NCBI GenBank assembly: GCA_017893485.1
Contig: JACEHZ010000210.1
Span: 61,001 to 125,000, forward strand
Source: Hemerocallis citrina
Lineage: Eukaryota > Streptophyta > Magnoliopsida > Asparagales > Asphodelaceae
Length of the DNA: 64,000 nucleotides
Reading direction: 5' to 3'
The notes under the pieces were generated by a model, which made no database searches, had not been told where the DNA came from, and worked only from the letters and a program-made list of their open reading frames with translations. Both the position numbers and the translations under genes were made by a program. Below, piece after piece: positions 55,891 to 64,000 of this stretch. Numbering within the stretch: position 1 is the first letter of the stretch; each line of letters begins with the position of its first letter.

Positions 55891-58160
55891 AACATAGATG
55901 GTTTGCCTTGTTAGGATTATGTCTTGAATACTCGTAATTCAGATTAGAAAAATGTAAGATGAAGTATGGAGGTCGAAGCGTTGAAGAGAGTAGAAGGGAA
56001 AACAGCAGCAGCAAGGTGCTGGCAGGGTGACGGGTCAACCTTCCATGGGTACTGTGGACCGCACCCCTGATTGCACCACCGACTGCACACCTGACCGTAG
56101 TTGTACAGGGTTTGGCCGAGAGGAGGACGGTCGACTGATCACGGCGCTGTATATGTTGTATGCTCTAGAGGCCAGTTATGTATTGACATTATGAGTTTAC
56201 ATTGTATCATGATATTTATTTCATATACGAGACCTTTTATTTACTGTGTTATTTATTGTGATTAAATGAACATAATAATAAAGTCCTTAGAATAGTAGGT
56301 TCAATACCATGAGACATCAAGTGCATGATTTGATTGTGAGATTCTATTGGTTGTAATCAGAACACTATTCTTAAATGTTTCTAGTCAAGTATTATTGTGA
56401 ATTAGGACAATAATAATACATAGAGACTAGAATGTGTGTAAACTGATGACCATTTCTTACGGGTCATGGATGTGAGATATCAAGTCTTCTCATGGGTACA
56501 TATTATAGTAATAATATACTGGACTGACCCACCATGAGAATGCTGCATGGATCGTTACGTGTCATAAGCAGTTCTCATAGTGATCATGGTGTACGTAGTC
56601 CTTTGACTTGAAATCACTACAATTTCCTACATGAGAAGTTATATGTTTTAATGTCGTCAAATGTTGTATGTAATAAGGTGATTATAAAGTCAATTATTTG
56701 ATATACTATAAATCATCCTAAGGGATGTGAGTGACATAGATATGCATGTCCTACCTACGTAACATGAGCGATATCTACGGGCTCCTTGATTGAGTGAGAC
56801 TGCAAAATGCATGGTCATGCTCAAATGAGTCAATATGAGATACTGATCTCATTTATTTTAGTAAGTCTACTCGAATATCAAGAAACCAAAGATTGAACTA
56901 TACAAGGGTGATACGCTCTATGCCTTGTGGTCAATTAGATATCTGGACAAAAGGAGTAGACTACAAGGTAACATTGGTCACGGATAGATTATGTCAATTC
57001 ACTGACATTTCTGTTACTTGAGTAGCAGTGATGTATTGCTAGATACTGCCCACTATTTGTAATAACAAAATATGATTTTAGTATTACTGTCAACGTAATG
57101 GGAACCTACTGGGTCACACACTTAGAATGGATCAAAATTGAGATTTAAATTCATACGATGAATTTGATTGGGGATCCAAGTAAGACTTGAATTCCTGACA
57201 TTGGTTGGACATTTAATTAGATTAAATGTGCTGACTAAAGTTCAAAGGTCCACACACGAATCTGACCCAGGTCAGATTATGAGCCCAACAACCTCATTAA
57301 TCTCTTAGGGTTGATTTTCTACACCTATATATATGATATGTATCTGTGGAAAAAACACGTGAAAAAACCCTAGCCGTCACAGAAAGTGAGAGAGAGAGAG
57401 ATCGTGAGGAACATCCCCTTCCCGCAGTTAGCACCGCGGTCTGAGGGAGATCTATTTTTTGTTCCGCTCGTGTGGATACCATAGAGGCACCGCAATATTA
57501 CAGTGTTGTGATCTGCATACTGTGGAGACATCAGATCAATCTTTAAGGTATAACTCTTAAACACGATTTATGGTTTTCGCATGGATCCATGGCTATGTTT
57601 CGATAATTTTTTTTGTAATTTTTTCGCTGTGTATTTAATCTGAGATTTCCTTCAAAACCTAATAGTATATTTTCTGGGTCTCGATTTGTTAGGTTGTTTC
57701 ATCCCAATCTTCAACTCCAAGTCAGCTCGTACGACTCCAATTCAGTTCCTTCTTCTACATGTTATATTGGACGACTGAGAATCAAGATTAACATAGGGTT
57801 CTCTCTATTATTTTTCTATATATAGTAAACTCCTCCAATATGAGAGTAGAGTACTTCATAAATATTTTCTCAATTGCAAAGAGAGGCTTGAGAGAGATAG
57901 TTCTTGGTGGGTGAGTTTAATTTCTTGTATTGAGTGAATCATTAACTCCTTGTAATCTCTTCTAGTTGAATATCAGATCTCCCTATATTTCTCCCGGATT
58001 AAGCGAAAGTTAACCGGGATAAATCCTCGTTGTGTTTGTGTTGGATTGATGGATCTACTTGCTTGCTCAATTGATTCGTCTCATCTACTTCGACATTCTC
58101 ATTGCACTATTTAGTTCCACTGCGACACCGGGGTTTTTGTAGACGCCCCCAATCCCAACA
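55891..58160 (+). repeat. LTR-like repetitive DNA, unassigned
   Basis: No ORF is supportable. The end GCCCCCAATCCCAACA (58145-58160), a TATATATAG at 57821-57829 and leader-like text (TGTGGATACCATAGAGG, 57470-57486) look like LTR or retroelement leader sequence. The GGGAACCTACTGGGTCACAC string at 57100-57119 is of a kind seen in long copia LTRs. I could not pair it with a second copy inside the window. Confidence 0.35.
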
Positions 58161-58419
58161 TGCCTAAACTAGATTTATTACTCAATGAAGGTCTATATTA
58201 ATCGATTACAAACTTATAGATTCTAAAATATTTTTGTAAAAAATCTCAACCAACACAGTGTCTTCTGAATAGAAGCCACTAACTCCTAAATAAAAGAAAG
58301 ACAAAGTTTAACTTCCTAAATAAAAGAAAACGTCAAACAAACTAGACTTATTCTGCAAAGACTAATTCAACAATTTCTAACGTCTAGGATCCGACATCAG
58401 TAAGTTTCACTAAATTGCA

Positions 58420-58771
58420 AGAAGGGTGCAAACTTACTGTCAACAACACCATGATCACTTCCAAACACTTCAAATTTTGCTTTGCCAAGCGCTTTGGTAA
58501 ATATATCAGCCACTTGGTCTTTATTTCGTATTTTCTACAGCTGAATGCCCTGAGTTAGAACCTTTTCTCGAACGAAATGGTAATGTGTTTCAATGTGTTT
58601 TGTGCAGGTATGAAACACTAGATTTCCAGCAACCTTAATTGCACTTTCATTGTCATATTGAATGGGAACCGGATAGTCCAAGGCAGAAAACATTTTTTGA
58701 ATAAGTTTCTTAAGCCAAATACACTCTTGAGTAGCCATAGTACCAAGTAAATACAAGAAATTACAATTCAT
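58420..58771 (-). pseudogene. Copia RNase H C-terminal fragment
   Basis: The minus strand reads ATQECIWLKKLIQKMF, YDNESAIKVAGNLVFHTCTK and HIETHYHFVREKVLTQGI. After one stop, KDQVADIFTKALGKAKFEVF continues. This is the end of a copia RNase H domain (DNxSAIxLAxNPVFHxRTKHIExxYHFIRE, ADxFTKxL). Orientation is opposite to the gag remnant at 54784, so it is a separate element. Upstream RT is absent. Confidence 0.75.
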
Positions 58772-59065
58772 CTCATTTGAGCTTGAAATTTATTACATTG
58801 GTGAGACTGTGTTTTACTAAGTATTTCGTTACTAATCAAGTGTCGGTAGAGATATAAACTTGAATTTTCTCTGGTATCGATATCGGTTAACTTTATTAAT
58901 TGAAAGTGATACGGGATCATATCTTGCAAGAGTTACTAATCGAGTGTCGGGTGTAAGTTGTAATACTAACCTGTGTCCGGAATGGTATTTCGGTGCCGGG
59001 ATTATGTTGCGTGAATACAATTGCCACAATTTCTTGAAGTTGTTGCACCTATGCCATCAGCCGAG
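58772..59065. other. No recognised gene
   Basis: Frames on both strands (58832-59029 minus, 58860-59069 plus) carry no recognisable domain. Confidence 0.3.
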
Positions 59066-60315
59066 CTAGCTACTCATTTTGAGACTCCCTACCAGTAGAT
59101 GAACTAGGATCGAATATTGAGTGGGTGTTGGTCCTAAACTCATTCCATGCACACAACCATGGCTCTGTGACCTCATCACTTTGGTCATAATTTCTCGCTG
59201 AAGTATTATTGGGTTGGATGAAGCATTGGAAGACCTCTCGTCATACTTTTTTTCTGGATGCCTCCTGCAAAAAGACATAAAGAAAAAGTTGACATTAAGT
59301 TATTTATTTCATAGCAAATTAAAAAAATCAAACAAATATACAAGATATAAAAAATACCACTATGTCATGTGATACAGAGTTTACAAAACTCCCATCATTT
59401 TTTCTATGGGTAGCGTCAAAAAATTCTATGTCGCCAATGGTCTCATGTCCAAATTCCTCTACCTATAGATTTGTAAGATGCAGCTATATAGACCATAAAG
59501 AAGACTTCAAATGAGTAAAAACTTCACACTTACCATTTGATACAGAACCATAGCGAAGCTGCTAGTTCCGATGGTGTGCTTTACAATATGTTGTTCTCGA
59601 CTAGCTCTATTGATTGCTGCCCTTTTCTGTATATTTCAAAATTAATACAACTTAGTTAGTATGGGCACAATGAACACTTTGAGGTTCAAATTAAAATTGT
59701 AGTAGTACTAATAATGTATTTCCCATCCATGAACTCCAATAATGCACAAGAAAATGTCAATCTGAAGCCTCGACCTCGAGTGGAACATGACTTGCATTCT
59801 CGGCCTCAGACTTCTTGGATCTGTAACACTTTTCTTTCAGCTCGCTTTTGTGATCCCTCAATTTCGTGGAAACTGGTTTGTAGACCCGAGTGTTAAGAGC
59901 ATCCGGGAAAAAAATTAATTGCTGGAAAATATCACTGATTAACAAATTTTAAACTTAGATACATAAACTTTGCTATTAGTAATACGTTTTCATAAAGATA
60001 ATACTTGGATAGTTGAAATGCATTCGCCTTGAACCACTTTTTTCTAATTTCGTGGAAAATGAATTCCGAGTAACCACCCCCGCAGAATTGCGAAAGTTTA
60101 CCCGCTCCTGGACCTACAGGCTGGGTTGCACTATTGATGACTACAATTATCATCTCATTGTTTTGTAGCTTCCAGATCTCTGGTAGCTTTTTTGCACCCC
60201 TTGTTCTTCTAGAGGCGCTGGGCGTGCTTCCCTCACCCGCCTTGAGCTGCAAGCCTCCCTGGTCTATGCCTGGACCTACAGGTAGTGTGGCTGCCTCCCT
60301 ATTTTGCGTTGACAT
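59066..60315 (-). pseudogene. Ptta/En/Spm plant transposase-associated ORF remnant
   Basis: Minus-strand pieces in order resemble the Ptta/En/Spm transposase family. They are RRTRGAKKLPEIWKL with QPVGPGAGKLSQF (60315-60060), then YKPVSTKLRDHKSELKEKCY (about 59890-59830), then GCVHGMSLGPTPTQY (about 59150-59100), equal to the family's C-terminal GxxxGxGLGPTP motif. Introns or gaps separate them. Such ORFs accompany CACTA transposons. It is split by stops and shifts. It lies downstream of a TNP2-like remnant on the same strand. Confidence 0.5.
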
Positions 60316-60539
60316 GCTTCCTACCCTTCACAATATTTATGATAATTGTGTTCACCATTCTTTTGGTTCTCACCATTTATCACATGTTAAAAGAAAATTA
60401 ACATCAATTAGAATCAAATTAACATCAAGTAGAATCAATTAAACGACAAGCCATGATATACAACAATAATAGCATAAGCGGAACCCAATTAAAATGACCT
60501 AACAATATTTCAATTAGAATCATTCAATCAACAAGTTTC

Positions 60540-60830
60540 AATCATTCAATCAACATATTTATATTCCAACATCATCTAGTACATCACCATCTTCTTCACC
60601 CGTACGCAGCTAAGTAGGCAACTATTGTTATCTGTTATGTTTATATCAAACATAGGAAACTCAGATGTAATGAAATTGTTCACAACATCATGATCTTCCT
60701 CCTCTAAAGTGTCACCCAATTGAAGTACATCTCTTGGTTGCATGATAAGTGTCACGTAAGATTTTGAGCAAGCTGGATCTTCAATATAGAATATTTGGCA
60801 TCATGATCCCCATTTTTATCCCTTTTCGAA
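60540..60830 (-). pseudogene. CACTA TNP2-type transposase C-terminal remnant
   Basis: The minus strand reads YIEDPACSKSYVTLIMQPRD then VLQLGDTLEEED (about 60790-60690). This is the DUF4216-like C-terminal region of TNP2 transposases, where AxQVFYxxDPxxxxxWxVVxxxxPR is typical. The catalytic core is not visible. With the Ptta-type remnant at 59066-60315 it marks a decayed CACTA element whose ends I could not find. Confidence 0.45.
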
Positions 60831-61280
60831 TTGATTTTAGCCAATTAACTCCCTAAAAGCAATTAATGACCGAGACTCACAACATATAACTCCTTCAACA
60901 TATTAAACTATTTAAGATGTAAACAATCAAACTTTTAGTCCAACATAAGAAAATTTTCTCTCAACACCTGATACCACATAAGTACAAGTGTCTAATTCTA
61001 GTGTGTATATCACACAAAAAAAACCACATAGCATGAACGATATTAGAAAAGTGAAATTAATAAAGTGTTCTACTTTATATTTCATTTTCCTATAAACAAA
61101 AAGTACTTTTAGATAATTTTATTTCTCAAAAGATAGCAAGATTTTACTTGATATTTTATCTTCAACACTACGAAAAAATACACCCCAAAATAAAATCACG
61201 TTTATAGGTTGATGTTGGAACTTACTATTTTAAGCTAACATACACATATATTTCATAATTGTGTCATAAGACACACACAC
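60831..61280. other. AT-rich DNA, no gene seen
   Basis: No ORF or repeat boundary is supportable. A short AC repeat lies at 61269-61279. Confidence 0.35.
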
Positions 61281-62950
61281 TGTCACGCCCCGCTTCCCAT
61301 TATACGGAAACACGGGCACGCAACTGAGGCCCAGCGGATGATGGGCACATCATCCATAAGCTGTACAGTTTAACTCGACAATATGAAATATAACAATAAC
61401 CACACATGCAATAAAATATCATATAAACATGAATGATCCATGAAGTGTCTCATATATAACCAACATCTGGAAAGCAAATAACTTCGGATCAACAAAACCT
61501 GGAATACAAAGTATGAAAGTAATACAGTGTTGGAAATAAAAATAACATGAATAAAATAACTATGACTATCAATTCCACTCCAATATTTAGAACATCAGTT
61601 CCCCAAGTCCTTCAGTTGCTTCCTCTGCGATACCTGTAATCTCAACATCTAGAGATGGAAAAAAATGCTCGTTAGATTAAGCTACGTGCGACAAGTAGTA
61701 GCAAGCAGTAAAATAAGAAATAAAGGATTATATAACAAGAGCAAGAATTTGGGACGATATCAAAGTCAATAATGATAAGCGATAACAAAATTAAAAGTCG
61801 ATAATCAATAATTCAGCAATCGAGAATCCATGTTCAATAACTAATATTCAGTATTAGTGCCAATATTCAGTGTTCATCTCATGTCTATCAGTCTTTTATC
61901 AATCCTAACTAATGCACACAATCATGCATCTCATACCACAGGTTCGGGTGCATATAATCAAGTGAACGTTTAGACTATAGTGGTGAATTCTACAGAATCA
62001 TGTACTCGGGTCTTGTAATATCAATGACCAATGATCGATGACCCGATGACCAACACACGATGAATCGGGATACTGTAGTCAGTAACCCGCAATCATTCGA
62101 TGACCAATATGACCGATAATAATGACCAATGTGGGTTGTGACCAATATCCCTTTCTAAGTATAGTCTCTTATATTGTCCACTACTAAGTCGACCCTTATT
62201 ACTCCGGCTTATTATTTTATTAGCAATCAGTTATGAACATGCAATCAATATGATCAATGAGAATGGTGGTATCAATACAATATCAATGAGATATCAAGGC
62301 TGTGCAATACAGGAAATATACATAGTACAATTCATTAAATATGGAAAATACGAGTTTATATGCAAAACATAACAATGCAGGTTCTGGACAGCAGCACCTA
62401 TTGGTACTCAAATTCACTTTTCCGCTGCTACGGGATTGCGAATCCTATTTCGTCAGAAATTCTAGAAACTAGACTCTCTGCCGGTTCCAACGCATATACA
62501 CACTATACATAATAGTCACCGAAGCTAGGTCGATCAATCGATTCTTTGCGGGTATCGTGCATAGTCCCGATTTTGAAAATTATAACATGCCAGTACTAAA
62601 ATAGTGATAACTTCCAATCCGTAAATCTGATTGAGGTTCCGTAAGATGCTCCGGATTCAAGACTTAATGAACTACAACTTCTATGTATAAAGTTTTAAGT
62701 TTCGATGTCAGGAACTAGGTCGAAACCCCAGTACAAAGTCAAGCAATTGATAGAGAAGCAAGGTTAAATGTTCAATAATACAATGAATTTATGGTTCAAG
62801 TTTTATATCAATAACAATGGTACAATAAGATGACTATGAATCAATAACATGATACAATAAAGAAAACAGTGGAGTTCAATTAGATGCGATATTCAATTCG
62901 ATTACTACTTGCCGGATTTCAAGAAGTGTTTTCTTGAACTAGAACAATAA
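61281..62950. repeat. Ty3/gypsy LTR-like sequence
   Basis: It begins TGTCACGCCCCGC at 61281, a start shared by many plant gypsy LTRs. On the minus strand it contains text of the kind GAATCCGGAGCATCTTACGG (about 62640-62660), often seen in such LTRs. No second copy, primer site or gag-pol lies in the window, so it could be a solo LTR or an LTR of an element that runs past 64000. Confidence 0.4.
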
Positions 62951-64000
62951 AAATGAGTTCAAGAGACGCTTGCCTGATGGATGAAGATTCCGAATATAAA
63001 GGAATAACTGAACGAACGTCCCAACTGCGATACGTGCAACACACGTACAATCACACACTTATAAAAGCATGCAAACCCGTGCACAAGGACAGCAACACAG
63101 CAAAAGCTCCAAGCCAGCACACAGCCGAAACAACCTAACAGCAACACAACAAGATCCACACAGCAAACAGCTAGCACCACCGGAACGGCAAACCCCCACA
63201 CAGCAAACAACTAATCCTCCCCCCAATCAAAATAGCAAATAGCCGAGAGAGACAGCGCCAAAGAGATAGGCAGGGCAGGGCAACAACGGTGACAACAATG
63301 AGCACCGGCAGTAAGGGGAGGAGCAACGACAGGGAGGTCGATGCTGCGGCTGCGACGGTGGAGCGCTGGAGGTCAAAGACGAGGGCAGCAAGGGCTACGG
63401 TCGAGGAGGCAAGCGGGAGGAAGATGAGGGCGATGGAGGTGTGATGAGGGTGCATGCGAGAGGGCGACATCGACTGGGGCGGCGACGATATTTTGACGAG
63501 GAGCGGGAGGCGAGGCAAGCGGTAGGCTCGAGTGGGGAAGACGAGGGGGAGGAGCGACGAGAGCAGAGGGTGGAGAAGGCGGTGCTGTCGAGGGTGACGA
63601 GGTGACGGCGATGGTCCACACCACCTACTTGTCGTAATTCTCCGCCACAAGCGTTCCACTATACTCAAACCCTTGTACAGTGATTCTCGAATTTAGGTCG
63701 AGAGACCTATTACACCCACATGACTTCTAAGACAAGCCTCGTCAATCTCACCGGAGTGGAAGAAAAGAAAAACTCAAGATCTTTAATGATCCTGACTGAA
63801 GAAAACAAATAAATATCACACACTCGGATTGATTAGTTCAAAAAAAATTTCTCAGAGGAATAGGTGAGGAATATGCAGTGGGTTTGTCCAAATATATCGA
63901 CTGGAAAGTATATCTTTCAAACATAGAAACGATACATTCCAAAAGAGTAATTAGCGCGAGGTACGGTCGACCGCAAATAAGGACAGTCGACCGTTCATCT
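62951..64000. other. Low-complexity GC/purine-rich segment, no supported gene
   Basis: Positions 63230-63620 are strongly purine-biased and give a Leu/Ser/Pro-rich minus-strand frame (63171-63668, 165 codons) that I judge spurious. TACGTGCAACACACGTA lies at 63031-63047. The last bases contain GGTCGACCG and GTCGACCG near 63965 and 63987. Confidence 0.35.

Noticed and set aside
63171..63668. Minus-strand ORF of 165 codons
   Set aside because: Low-complexity Leu/Ser/Pro-rich translation of a purine-biased stretch, with overlapping equally long frames; no domain.
1..64000. CRISPR arrays, bacterial operons, rRNA or tRNA genes
   Set aside because: No regularly spaced repeats of that kind, no ribosome-binding-site-led operons, and no rRNA or complete tRNA sequence could be recognised; the DNA is plant nuclear.

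Overview
This window reads as nuclear DNA of a flowering plant. It is AT-rich, the gene fragments have GT-AG introns and plant-type proteins (cytosolic ribosomal protein S11, tetraspanin, G-type lectin receptor, SWI3-like zinc finger, mitochondrial MnSOD), and it carries an integrated caulimovirid plus plant copia, LINE, CACTA, hAT and Harbinger elements. Fragment types fit a eudicot, but I cannot name the species. I see no intact ordinary host gene. The window is a transposon-dominated intergenic region built of nested insertions and broken gene pieces.

Layout. 1-3734: spliced-gene exons of at least three unrelated host genes (tetraspanin, triosephosphate isomerase, aldo-keto reductase) in one orientation, ending in a CACTA transposon terminus. 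3735-8490: decayed endogenous pararetrovirus whose polyprotein carries two retropepsin-like motif sets. 8930-9985: RPS11 pseudogene and a gene 5' end with telo-box-like sequence. 11591-13447: a 1.86-kb inverted repeat. 13471-16456: a short LINE with a zinc-knuckle ORF1 and no reverse transcriptase (LINE-A). 16473-22005: hAT remnants and unrecognised DNA. 22006-29188: a lectin-receptor pseudogene split by a 6.5-kb copia element with a perfect ATGCT target duplication. 29625-33218: 5'-truncated LINE-B. 34146-37257: a young non-autonomous LTR retrotransposon on the minus strand, whose only large ORF (563 codons, intact) is a fusion including SWI3-like zinc-finger and MnSOD segments. 37775-46392: LINE-C, an 8.6-kb minus-strand element inserted into the end of a Harbinger-type MITE (46399-46891). 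48134-51061: exons of an unidentified gene. 50517-50856 and 52351-52873: two hAT MITEs with perfect 8-bp duplications. 52979-54268: a second large hairpin. 54784-60810: decayed copia and CACTA genes. 61281-64000: gypsy-LTR-like and low-complexity DNA.

The strongest candidate for something new is the 34146-37257 element. It resembles maize Bs1 in plan: complete LTRs, initiator-Met primer site, polypurine tract, no gag-pol, and processed host coding sequence fused into one open frame. The CACTA-linked exon set at the window start is a second, intron-retaining form of gene capture. LINE-A and LINE-C share a 3' hairpin with a compensatory base-pair change, which suggests that LINE-A uses the enzyme of a LINE-C relative.
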